In this document: in pieces, positions 56,701 through 64,000 of the stretch
Numbering within the stretch: the stretch's first letter is position 1
Layout: every line of letters begins with the position of its first letter
Origin: Poindextera sp036494815
GTDB taxonomy: Bacteria > Pseudomonadota > Alphaproteobacteria > Caulobacterales > Caulobacteraceae
Length of the DNA stretch: 64,000 nucleotides
Assembly: GCA_036494815.1 (NCBI GenBank)
Contig: DASXNV010000023.1
Location: 62,001-126,000, forward strand
Direction of reading: 5' to 3'
Position numbers and translations under genes: made by a program
Notes under the pieces: model-generated
The model's input: only the letters and a program-made list of their open reading frames with translations
What the model was told of the DNA's origin: nothing
The model's database searches: none

Positions 56701-57555
56701 ATGAACGCCCAAGCCCCCATCGCCGCCCAAGCGCAAGCCGAATATCCGGAACGGCAATATCTCGACCTGTTGGCCGACATCCTGGCCCATGGGGTCGAGC
56801 GCGGCGACCGTACGGGCACCGGCACGCTGGGCCTGTTCGGGCGGCAGATGCGGTTCGACCTGGGCGCCGGCTTTCCGGTCCTGACCACCAAGAAGCTGCA
56901 TCTGAAGTCGATCATTCTGGAACTGCTGTGGTTCCTGCGTGGCGACACCAATGTGGGCTGGCTGCAGGAGCGTGGTGTCAGCATCTGGGACGAATGGGCG
57001 GACGAGGCCGGCGAACTAGGCCCCGTCTATGGCAAGCAGTGGCGATCCTGGGCCGCGCCGGACGGGCGGGTGATCGACCAGATCGCCAATGTGGTCGCGC
57101 AGATCCGCGCCAATCCCTATAGCCGCCGCCACATCGTCTCGGCCTGGAACCCGGCCGACGTGGACGACATGGCCCTGCCGCCGTGCCACTGCCTGTTCCA
57201 GTTCTATGTCGCCCCCGACGACGACGGGCCAGGCAAGCTGTCCTGCCAGCTCTACCAGCGCTCGGCCGACGTGTTCCTGGGCGTGCCGTTCAATATCGCC
57301 AGCTACGCCCTGCTGACCCAGATGGTCGCCCAGGTCACCGGGCTGAAGGTTGGGGAGTTCGTCCACACCCTGGGCGACGCGCACCTCTATCTGAACCATG
57401 TGGAGCAGGCGAAAACCCAGCTGGCCCGCGAACCGCGCCCGTTCCCGACCATGGCCATCGCGCCGCGCGCCGATCTGTTCTCGTTCGAGTACGAGGACTT
57501 CAAGCTGGAGGGTTATTCGGCCCATCCGGCGATCAGGGCGCCGATCGCGGTTTGA
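56701..57555 (+). CDS. thyA: Thymidylate synthase
   Basis: A 284-aa enzyme that methylates dUMP with methylene-tetrahydrofolate. DRTGTGT near 36-42, the nucleophile Cys162 in PPCHC and the SAWNPADVDDMALPP segment are intact. It is about 20 residues longer than E. coli ThyA, partly at the N-terminus. The folA gene follows after 31 nt, as expected because the reaction makes dihydrofolate. Confidence 0.96.
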   Translation: MNAQAPIAAQAQAEYPERQYLDLLADILAHGVERGDRTGTGTLGLFGRQMRFDLGAGFPVLTTKKLHLKSIILELLWFLRGDTNVGWLQERGVSIWDEWADEAGELGPVYGKQWRSWAAPDGRVIDQIANVVAQIRANPYSRRHIVSAWNPADVDDMALPPCHCLFQFYVAPDDDGPGKLSCQLYQRSADVFLGVPFNIASYALLTQMVAQVTGLKVGEFVHTLGDAHLYLNHVEQAKTQLAREPRPFPTMAIAPRADLFSFEYEDFKLEGYSAHPAIRAPIAV

Positions 57556-57586
57556 CCTGCACGCCCGTCGGCGGCACACCAAGCCC

Positions 57587-58114
57587 ATGACCCTACCCAT
57601 CGCTCTCGGCCCTGTCGCCCGCGCCCGCAACGGCGTGATCGGCCGGAATGGAACCCTGCCCTGGCGGCTGAAGTCGGACCTGGCCCTGTTCAAGGCCACC
57701 ACCCTGTTCAAGCCGGTGATCATGGGCCGCAAGACCTGGGAATCCCTGCCCAAGCGCCCCCTGCCCGGCCGTATGAACATCGTCGTCACCCGGGACGGCT
57801 CCTATGAGGAGATGGGCAAGGGTCATGGGGCGGTGATCTGCGAGCGGTTCGACGAGGCGGTGCAGATCGCCCGCGAACAGGCCGAGGAGGACGGCGCCGA
57901 GGAGATCTGCGTTATCGGCGGCGCGGCCCTGTTCGAACTGGCCCTGCCCAAGGCGCGGCGCATCTATCTGACCGAGGTGGAGGCCGAGGTCGAAGGCGAT
58001 GTCCATTTCCCCTCCTTCGACGAGAGCGGCTGGCGCGAAATTCGCCGCGAAGCCCACGCCGCGGGTGAAGGCGACCAGTACGATTTCGTCTTCCGTGTGC
58101 TGGAGCGGCGCTAG
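57587..58114 (+). CDS. folA: Dihydrofolate reductase
   Basis: A 175-aa reductase. The catalytic acid is Asp31 (LPWRLKSDLALFK), and GRKTWESLP near 50-58 and IGGAALFE near 112-119 are NADPH sites. It restores tetrahydrofolate after thymidylate synthesis. The start at 57587 agrees with the family; an upstream extension overlaps thyA in another frame. Confidence 0.94.
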   Translation: MTLPIALGPVARARNGVIGRNGTLPWRLKSDLALFKATTLFKPVIMGRKTWESLPKRPLPGRMNIVVTRDGSYEEMGKGHGAVICERFDEAVQIAREQAEEDGAEEICVIGGAALFELALPKARRIYLTEVEAEVEGDVHFPSFDESGWREIRREAHAAGEGDQYDFVFRVLERR

Positions 58115-58187
58115 CGCCCAATTCAAACGCCTGTTTATATGCCCCCGAACGTCGCCCATACCCGAGGCGGCGCAAGGGAGCGCGCGC

Positions 58188-59099
58188 ATGGACATGCAAC
58201 TGGTCACTGACGGCCTGGAATTTCCCGAAGGGCCCATCGCCATGGCTGACGGCTCGGTCATCCTGACCGAAATCAAGAGCGGCGTGCTGACCCGTGTGAC
58301 GCCCGACGGCCAGAAAACCGTGTTCGCCAAAACTGGCGGCGGCCCCAATGGCGCGGCGGTGGGGCCGGACGGCGCCATCTATGTCGCCAACAATGGCTGC
58401 TCGTTCGAATGGCTGGACATGGAGGGCCTGACTATTCCAGGCCCGACGCCGACCAGCCATACCGGCGGCTATATCCAGCGCGTGGACGGCAAGACCGGCG
58501 AGGTCACCACCCTCTACGACTCCTGCGACGGCCGGAAGCTGATCGGACCCAACGACCTGGTGTTCGACAAGACCGGCGGCTTCTGGTTCACCGACCATGG
58601 CTGTTCCACGCCCGAGGGGCGCAAGTTCGGCGCACTCTATTACGCCCGGCCCGACGGCTCCAAGATCGTGCGCGCCCGCGATCACTTCGTTTCGCCCAAT
58701 GGCGTCGGCCTCTCGCCGGATGAGACCGTGGTCTATATGGCCGACACCAATCTTGGCCGCCTGTGGGCTTTCGACCTCACCGCGCCGGGCGAGATGCCGC
58801 CGCAGGAGGGCTTTGTCCCCGGGCGGGTTATCTGCAATCTGCAGGGCCTGCAGTTGTTGGACAGCCTGGCGGTGGAGGCCGACGGCAAGGTCTGCGTGGC
58901 CACCATCCTCAACGGCGGGATCACCGCCTTCGACCCGGACGGCTCGATCGAGCATTTCGCCTTTCCCGATATGGTCACCACCAATATCTGCTTCGGGGGC
59001 GACGACATGCGCGACGCCTGGATCACCTGCTCGTCCACCGGCAAGCTGTTCAAATGCCGCTGGCCGCGCCCGGGGCTGAGGCTGAATTTCAACGCGTAA
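58188..59099 (+). CDS. SMP-30/gluconolactonase family protein
   Basis: A 303-aa beta-propeller lactonase-like protein. LEFPEGPIAM near 9-18, GPNDLVFDKTGGFWFTD near 119-135 and SPNGVGLSPDE near 167-177 carry the Glu, Asn and Asp metal ligands. It would hydrolyse a lactone of unknown type. AGGGAG eight nt before the ATG supports the start. It stands after folA by 73 nt and may be a separate unit. Confidence 0.9.
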   Translation: MDMQLVTDGLEFPEGPIAMADGSVILTEIKSGVLTRVTPDGQKTVFAKTGGGPNGAAVGPDGAIYVANNGCSFEWLDMEGLTIPGPTPTSHTGGYIQRVDGKTGEVTTLYDSCDGRKLIGPNDLVFDKTGGFWFTDHGCSTPEGRKFGALYYARPDGSKIVRARDHFVSPNGVGLSPDETVVYMADTNLGRLWAFDLTAPGEMPPQEGFVPGRVICNLQGLQLLDSLAVEADGKVCVATILNGGITAFDPDGSIEHFAFPDMVTTNICFGGDDMRDAWITCSSTGKLFKCRWPRPGLRLNFNA

Positions 59100-59155
59100 A
59101 GACGGCGCTGGCGACTACCCAAACCCGACCATGACGGCGGAGGGTGGGCGAAACC

Positions 59156-59953
59156 TCACCCGAAATACCGGCTCGGCGGCTGCCCTAAGGCGCGCTTGAA
59201 CATGGTGGTGAAGGCCGCCGGGCTGTCATAGCCCAGGTCCAGGGCCACGCTGGTCACAGCTTCACCGGCCGAAAGGCGCGGGACTGCGGACAATAGGCAG
59301 GCCCGCTGGCGCCATTCGGCGAAGCTCATGCCGGTTTCGCGACGGAACATGCGGGTGAAGGCGCGGCGGCTCATGCCCAGGCCGGCGCTCCAGGCGTCGA
59401 TGGTGTCATGCGCCGTCGGCCGGGCGAGGAAGTTGCGGCAAAGGCCGGCCAGGGCCGCGGCGGTGGGCAGGGGCAGCGACAGAGGCTGCACCGGCAAGAG
59501 CCGCAATTCCGTGAGCAGCAGGGTCATGATCAGGCCGGCGCGGCTGGCTTCCTCGTATTCCAGCGGCAGGTCGACCGCTTCCATCAGCAGGCTGCGCATC
59601 AGGGGCGTAACCCCCAGCACCAGGCTCTGAACCGGCATGTCGGCCACCGCCGTGGGCTCCAGGAACAGGCTGCGGGTATGCAGCGGCCCCACCGCCTTGA
59701 CCTCATGCTCGACCCCCGACGGCAGCCACAGACAATGCTGGCGCGGCACTACCCACGCCCCCTGCTCGGTGGCTACGGTCAGCACGCCCGAGGGGCTGTA
59801 AAGCAGCTGGCAGCGCCGATGGCGGTGGGCCAGCACCACATGGCCGGCCGCGAGTTCATTGCCGATGGCGATGACCGGCCGGGGTGTGGCGTCGTAGTCT
59901 TCGACAGTGGCGTTGCGCACGATCTGACCCACTCGCAAAGGAATATGACCCAC
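59156..59953 (-). CDS. AraC family transcription regulator
   Basis: A 265-aa regulator with an N-terminal cupin-like sensor (HVVLAHRHRRCQLLYSPSG, near 38-56) and a C-terminal pair of helix-turn-helix motifs (MSRRAFTRMFRRETG and AVTSVALDLGYDSPAAFTTMFKRALG). It is divergent from the MFS efflux gene with only 66 nt between them, so it likely controls that gene. The ligand is unknown. Confidence 0.92.
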   Translation of the reverse strand: MGHIPLRVGQIVRNATVEDYDATPRPVIAIGNELAAGHVVLAHRHRRCQLLYSPSGVLTVATEQGAWVVPRQHCLWLPSGVEHEVKAVGPLHTRSLFLEPTAVADMPVQSLVLGVTPLMRSLLMEAVDLPLEYEEASRAGLIMTLLLTELRLLPVQPLSLPLPTAAALAGLCRNFLARPTAHDTIDAWSAGLGMSRRAFTRMFRRETGMSFAEWRQRACLLSAVPRLSAGEAVTSVALDLGYDSPAAFTTMFKRALGQPPSRYFG

Positions 59954-60019
59954 TCCCGGTGGCGGGCCGCGCAGTGACTTCTATGTTGCGCCGCATTCGC
60001 AGCCAAGCCGAGCCGAAAC

Positions 60020-61261
60020 ATGACCAGCGTCGCGATCGAAAAGTCCCCGCCCCAGCCCATTACGCCGGAGGCTACCGTGTTCACGGTGTTGTTCTCGATC
60101 AGCTTCGTCCACATGCTCAACGACATGATGCAGTCGCTGTTGCCGGCCATCTATCCGACGCTGAAGAGCGATTTCCATTTGAACTTCACCCAGATCGGCC
60201 TGGTCACCTTGACCTTCCAGCTGACCGCCTCGCTGCTGCAGCCTGTGGTGGGGCTCTATGCAGATCGCCGCCCCGCGCCCTATTCCCTGCCCTTCGGCAT
60301 GGTTTTCACCCTGGTGGGCCTGATCCTGCTGGCTTTCGCGCGCAGCTATCCCGTGCTGCTGGTGGCCGCCGCCCTGGTGGGCATGGGTTCATCGGTGTTT
60401 CATCCGGAATCCTCGCGGGTGGCGCGGATGGCGTCCGGCGGACGCCACGGCCTGGCCCAGTCCCTGTTCCAGGTTGGCGGCAATATCGGCTCGGCCCTTG
60501 GGCCGATCTCAGCGGCCCTGGTGGTGCTGACCTGGGGCCAGCGCAGCATCGCCTGGTTCGCGCTCGCGGCCCTGGCCGCCATAGGCGTGTTGTGGCGGGT
60601 CGGGCTGTGGTACAAGCATCACGGGCTGACCAAGCTGAAGAGCGCCGCCGCCCGCGGCCACACTCACATCGACCTGCCACGCGGCAAGATCGTCGGCTCG
60701 ATCGCCATCCTGCTGCTCTTAATCTTCTCCAAATATTTCTATCTGGCCAGCATCTCCAGCTACTACACCTTCTACCTGATCCACCATTTCCAGCTGTCGG
60801 TGCGCAACGCCCAGCTGCATCTGTTCGTGTTCCTGGCGGCGGTGGCGGCGGGGACCCTGGCCGGCGGCGCCCTGGGCGACCGGTTTGGGCGCAAGCACGT
60901 GATCTGGTTCTCGATCCTGGGCGTGCTGCCTTTCACCCTGGCGCTGCCCTATGCCGACCTGATGTGGACCGGCGTGCTGAGCGTGGTGATCGGCCTGGTC
61001 CTGGCCTCGGCCTTCTCGGCCATCGTCGTCTATGGGCAGGAGCTGGTGCCGGGCAAGGTCGGCATGATCGCCGGCCTGTTCTTCGGCTTCTCGTTCGGCA
61101 TGGGCGGCGTCGGCGCCGCGGTGCTGGGCCGCCTGGCCGACGCCACCAGCATCGAATTCGTCTACAAGGTCAGCAGCTTTTTGCCGGCCATTGGCGTACT
61201 GGCGGCATTTTTGCCGAACCTGAGGGCGGGGGCGGTAAAGGTGGCGAAAGTGGCGAAGTAA
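60020..61261 (+). CDS. MFS efflux pump, Fsr-like (fosmidomycin-resistance type)
   Basis: A 413-aa, twelve-segment MFS protein. FSISFVHMLNDMMQSLLPAIYPTLK near 26-50 and SSVFHPESSRVARMAS near 123-138 are signatures of the Fsr family. These pumps remove fosmidomycin and related drugs in E. coli. The AraC-family gene diverges from it. It ends 28 nt before the convergent old yellow enzyme gene. Confidence 0.9.
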   Translation: MTSVAIEKSPPQPITPEATVFTVLFSISFVHMLNDMMQSLLPAIYPTLKSDFHLNFTQIGLVTLTFQLTASLLQPVVGLYADRRPAPYSLPFGMVFTLVGLILLAFARSYPVLLVAAALVGMGSSVFHPESSRVARMASGGRHGLAQSLFQVGGNIGSALGPISAALVVLTWGQRSIAWFALAALAAIGVLWRVGLWYKHHGLTKLKSAAARGHTHIDLPRGKIVGSIAILLLLIFSKYFYLASISSYYTFYLIHHFQLSVRNAQLHLFVFLAAVAAGTLAGGALGDRFGRKHVIWFSILGVLPFTLALPYADLMWTGVLSVVIGLVLASAFSAIVVYGQELVPGKVGMIAGLFFGFSFGMGGVGAAVLGRLADATSIEFVYKVSSFLPAIGVLAAFLPNLRAGAVKVAKVAK

Positions 61262-61289
61262 CGCCACTTCACCTGCACAGCGAACCGAC

Positions 61290-62390
61290 TTAGGACAGCG
61301 TCGCCATGGCCGAGCGTTCGAAGCTCTTCAACTCGTCGGTGCGTCCCGTGTGAACCTTGCGTGCCCATTCAGGGTCTTGCAGCAGGGCGCGGCCGACGCC
61401 GACCAGGTCGAACTCTTCGTGCTCCAGCCGGCGCAGCAGTTCGTCCAGCGAGGCCGGTTGCGAGGCTTCGCCGCTATAGGCGCCGATGAAATCCCCCGAC
61501 AGGCCTACCGAGCCGACCGTGATGGTCGGCTTGCCGGTGAGCTTCTTGGCCCAGCCGGCGAAGTTCAGGTCCGAGCCTTCGAATTCAGGCTCCCAGAACC
61601 GGCGCTGCGAGCAATGGAACATGTCGGCGCCGGCCTCGGCCAAGGGCGTCAGCCAGGCGTCCATCTCGGCCGGGGTGTGGGCCAGCTTGGCGCCGAAATC
61701 CTGCTGCTTCCACTGCGACAGGCGGATGATCACCGGATAGTCCGGGCCGACCGCGGCGCGGACGTTCTTGAGGATCTCCGCGGCGAAATTGGCCCGGCGC
61801 GGCAGGTCGGGTCCGCCAAAAGCGTCCTCGCGCTCATTGGTGCCGTCCCAGAAGAACTGGTCGATCAGATAGCCGTGGGCGCCGTGCAGTTCGACGGCGT
61901 CGAAGCCCAGGCGTTTGGCGTCGGCGGCGGCGCGGCCGAAAGCTGAGATGGCGTCAGCCACTTCTTCCTCGCTCATGCCCTCGCCGAACTTGTGGCCGGG
62001 GCTGGAAAGGCCCGAAGGGCTGTCATAGTCCCCCGGCGGCGACCAGTTGGGATCGCGCGAGCGCACGGCGCCCACATGCCACAGCTGCGGCGCCATCAGG
62101 CCGCCGGCGGCGTGGACCTCGTCGATCACCGTCTTCCAGGCGGCCAGCTCGGCGTCCCCATGGAAGCGCGGAATGTTGGGATCGTTCAGCGAGGCCGGCC
62201 GGGCCACGCCCGTGCCCTCGGACACGATCAGCCCGACCTCGTTGGCCGCGCGGCGGCGGTAATAGGCCGCCACCTCGCCGGTGGCGACGCCACCCGGCGA
62301 TTGCGAGCGCGTCATGGGCGCCATGACCACACGGTTGGGCAGGGTCAGGCCCTTGAAGGAGAAGGGCGTGAACAGGGCGTCGGCGGCCAT
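61290..62390 (-). CDS. Old yellow enzyme family NADH:flavin oxidoreductase
   Basis: A 366-aa FMN-dependent ene-reductase. PMTRS near 25-29 and the substrate-binding His169 and His172 of LHGAHGYLIDQF, with Tyr174, are present, as in alkene reductases such as NemA. It reduces activated double bonds or nitro compounds. A perfect inverted repeat lies 65 nt upstream of its start and may be an operator. Confidence 0.93.
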   Translation of the reverse strand: MAADALFTPFSFKGLTLPNRVVMAPMTRSQSPGGVATGEVAAYYRRRAANEVGLIVSEGTGVARPASLNDPNIPRFHGDAELAAWKTVIDEVHAAGGLMAPQLWHVGAVRSRDPNWSPPGDYDSPSGLSSPGHKFGEGMSEEEVADAISAFGRAAADAKRLGFDAVELHGAHGYLIDQFFWDGTNEREDAFGGPDLPRRANFAAEILKNVRAAVGPDYPVIIRLSQWKQQDFGAKLAHTPAEMDAWLTPLAEAGADMFHCSQRRFWEPEFEGSDLNFAGWAKKLTGKPTITVGSVGLSGDFIGAYSGEASQPASLDELLRRLEHEEFDLVGVGRALLQDPEWARKVHTGRTDELKSFERSAMATLS

Positions 62391-62619
62391 AAAGGGTCTC
62401 CAAGAATATCGCTGCGCGTCTACCAGTCACATAGTCGATGGCGTAGGCAGGTGTAAGTTCAGAAAAACTACTGACTGAACTTCAGGAGCTATCGCCCACA
62501 AGCCTGGGGCCGTCAACCGCCACGGTCGCCTACAATACCGCCAAGCCCAGACATGGTTGATCTGGGCGGATTTCGTCGTGTTCGCGGGCTGCCCTTCAGT
62601 GGTATGGCAAGTTGAGGGA
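62391..62619. other. Intergenic region upstream of the old yellow enzyme gene
   Basis: These 229 bases hold the promoter of the leftward old yellow enzyme gene and the 3' end of the MFS gene at 62620. Apart from the inverted repeat at 62455-62482 I see no further gene; small readings here are Arg/Gly-rich shadows. Confidence 0.5.
62455..62482. repeat. Inverted repeat, possible operator of the old yellow enzyme gene
   Basis: AAGTTCAG and CTGAACTT are exact complements with a 12-nt AT-rich spacer. A dimeric repressor could bind here. Confidence 0.5.
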
Positions 62620-63783
62620 TCAGCTCACTCGGTGATCTAGTTCCCGAGCCGGCCGGAACGCCGCCACAAGCGTCAGGGCGAGTCCCGCAAGCGCCAGAAT
62701 CACCAGCCGCTTGTAGTGAGTTTCCTGCAAAAGAACCGCCGCCAGGGCGGGTCCGGTCGCCAGCCCCATCTTGGAAAAGAAGCCCGCCAGAGCGGCGCTG
62801 CGGCCTCCGTCGTCGCAGGCCGCGCACAGGCCGAGCAGATAGGCGATGACCATGGACCAGGCGACGCCGCTGATGACGTTGGCCGCGGCATAGGCCCAGA
62901 CCTGCCCACTGAGCAGAAACAGCGCCGTGCCGGCGATCGCCGCCACAAGCCCCAAAGTTAGGGGCGCAGTTCGTCCGTAGCGTAGGCCCAGGACGACCAC
63001 GGCTACGGACCCGAACGCGCTGATCCAGTTGGCGACACCAAGCGTGCCGCTGATCACATTGGCCCCAAGGCCAAAGGTGCGCCCAAGGCCGATGACATAG
63101 GCCGCCAGCCCCATATTGGCCGCTTGAAACAAGAACACCGAAAGCAACGCCGCCATCAGCGGCGCCCGGCGCGTTTTGTTTGGCCCGCCGGCCCTTTCGG
63201 CTTCGATCGGGCGGCGCGGATAGGCGTCCAGGAAGGGCAGCAGCAAAAGGGTGACCAGGCTGAACAGAGCCAAGGCCAGGAACAGAACGGGCGTCCCAAA
63301 GGCCGCCACCAGCCGTGGCAGCACGGCCAGACCTATGCCCCCGAAGCCAAACTGCACCACCAGCAGCATGCCGAACACCCGGTCGGGCGTTCGCGTTCGG
63401 GCGATGACCGCGAACGCCGTGCCAACGAGAAAGCCTCCGACAAGGCCATGCGCGAACCGGGCGCAGATCAGCAGCGTGGGCGTGAGGACTCGCGTCGAGA
63501 CCAGATCGATCGCGATCAAGATCAGCAGCGCCGCCAAAGCCACCTTGCGCCAGGGCGACCGAGCGACGAAGAACACTGCGCTCAGTGCGCCGGCCGCCGC
63601 GCCATACACGTTGGCGGCGGCGACAAAACCGGCGTCCCGGGCGCTGAAATGCAGCCCCTGTTGCAAGCCATCCACCAACGCCGCCATGATGTTCACATAG
63701 AACAGGCCGGCCGTGCCCAGAAAGGCGAGCAGGACCGCCGCGATCAGGCCATCCGGCGGCGCCGTGGGAAACTGTCGGCTCAT
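62620..63783 (-). CDS. MFS transporter
   Basis: A 387-aa membrane protein with about twelve segments. The first segment (AVLLAFLGTAGLFYVNIMAALVDGL) and a charged loop around residues 85-90 fit an MFS family without a clear substrate. Its ATG overlaps the stop of the upstream gene (ATGA), so it is co-translated with the partial hydrolase at the window edge. Confidence 0.85.
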   Translation of the reverse strand: MSRQFPTAPPDGLIAAVLLAFLGTAGLFYVNIMAALVDGLQQGLHFSARDAGFVAAANVYGAAAGALSAVFFVARSPWRKVALAALLILIAIDLVSTRVLTPTLLICARFAHGLVGGFLVGTAFAVIARTRTPDRVFGMLLVVQFGFGGIGLAVLPRLVAAFGTPVLFLALALFSLVTLLLLPFLDAYPRRPIEAERAGGPNKTRRAPLMAALLSVFLFQAANMGLAAYVIGLGRTFGLGANVISGTLGVANWISAFGSVAVVVLGLRYGRTAPLTLGLVAAIAGTALFLLSGQVWAYAAANVISGVAWSMVIAYLLGLCAACDDGGRSAALAGFFSKMGLATGPALAAVLLQETHYKRLVILALAGLALTLVAAFRPARELDHRVS

Positions 63784-64000
63784 CGGCAGAGGCTCCGGAT
63801 CTTGTTGATCTCGACCGCCGCGGCGCTCCAGTCGAACCAGCCTTCGTCGCCGAAGGCGTAGAACTGGACATCATTGGGAAACAGCACCACGGAGATGCCG
63901 CCATAGCCGGACAGGAACGGGATCCATACCGGGTGGCCACAGCCGATCAATGGACTGATGTCCCGCGCCCAGAAGCCGTGCAGATAGCGCAGGTCGGCCG
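63780..64000 (-). CDS. Probable serine hydrolase (beta-lactamase-like), 3' end only
   Basis: The last 72 codons of a leftward gene; its start is outside the window. The C-terminus reads in part WARDISPLIGCGHPVW and SGYGGISVVLFPNDVQFY, a pattern I associate with class C beta-lactamase-like serine hydrolases, where the last strands cover the active site. The catalytic motifs are upstream and unseen, so the name is tentative. Its TGA overlaps the MFS gene start. Confidence 0.5.
   Translation of the reverse strand, partial: ADLRYLHGFWARDISPLIGCGHPVWIPFLSGYGGISVVLFPNDVQFYAFGDEGWFDWSAAAVEINKIRSLCR

Overview
The window is a continuous 64 kb piece of a high-GC chromosome packed with genes. The gene content points to an alphaproteobacterium of the Caulobacteraceae, and a Phenylobacterium- or Caulobacter-like organism is my best guess. 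The reasons are a TipN-type polarity protein, an mreBCD-mrdA-rodA elongasome operon, a FixK/FNR box, an EcfG-like promoter, frequent GTG and TTG starts, and ATGA-type stop/start overlaps. The assignment is an inference from content, since no 16S gene or other marker is present. I see no rRNA, tRNA, CRISPR array, prophage or insertion sequence.

Layout. 1-3.6 kb: the end of a hopanoid operon (hpnJ, hpnK, hpnL) runs with 4-nt overlaps into an mtnA-type sugar-phosphate isomerase. 3.5-8.9 kb: a minus-strand run holds a small ASCH protein, an SDR, an unknown 263-aa protein translationally linked to a Ser/Thr dehydratase and a DSD1-type PLP enzyme, and two PaaI-type thioesterases. 9-17.8 kb: this region looks like an acyl-CoA degradation island (CoA-transferase, acyl-CoA dehydrogenase, three SDR/hydratase-type genes on each side, a P450). 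It is interrupted by a single-domain response regulator behind a perfect FNR/FixK box. 17.9-25.7 kb: PEP carboxylase, a hybrid histidine kinase, glycerol kinase and a glycine-zipper protein with a stress-type promoter. 25.7-29.5 kb: pstSCAB behind a Pho box. 30-33.5 kb: tipN and dgcA. 33.5-39.5 kb: two MFS transporters, membrane proteins, an epoxide hydrolase and a prolyl aminopeptidase. 39.5-46 kb: the cell-elongation operon mreB-mreC-mreD-mrdA-rodA with a GNAT gene attached. 46-55 kb: EamA transporter, leuA with a newly spotted leucine-rich leader peptide, a TVP38-type protein, aspartate aminotransferase, polyprenyl diphosphate synthase, two methyltransferases and ilvC. 55-64 kb: RcnB-like protein, DUF924, thyA-folA, an SMP-30 protein, an AraC regulator divergent from an Fsr-like efflux pump, an old yellow enzyme, an MFS transporter and the end of a probable serine hydrolase.

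Functional themes are envelope building (hopanoids, elongasome, polyprenyl chains), fatty or terpenoid acyl-CoA breakdown, phosphate uptake, branched-chain amino acid synthesis (leuA, ilvC) and thymidylate/folate metabolism. The observations I would follow first are the mtnA gene inside the hopanoid operon, the leucine leader peptide with alternative hairpins before leuA, and the FixK-box-controlled lone receiver protein. No wholly new defence or mobile system is visible.
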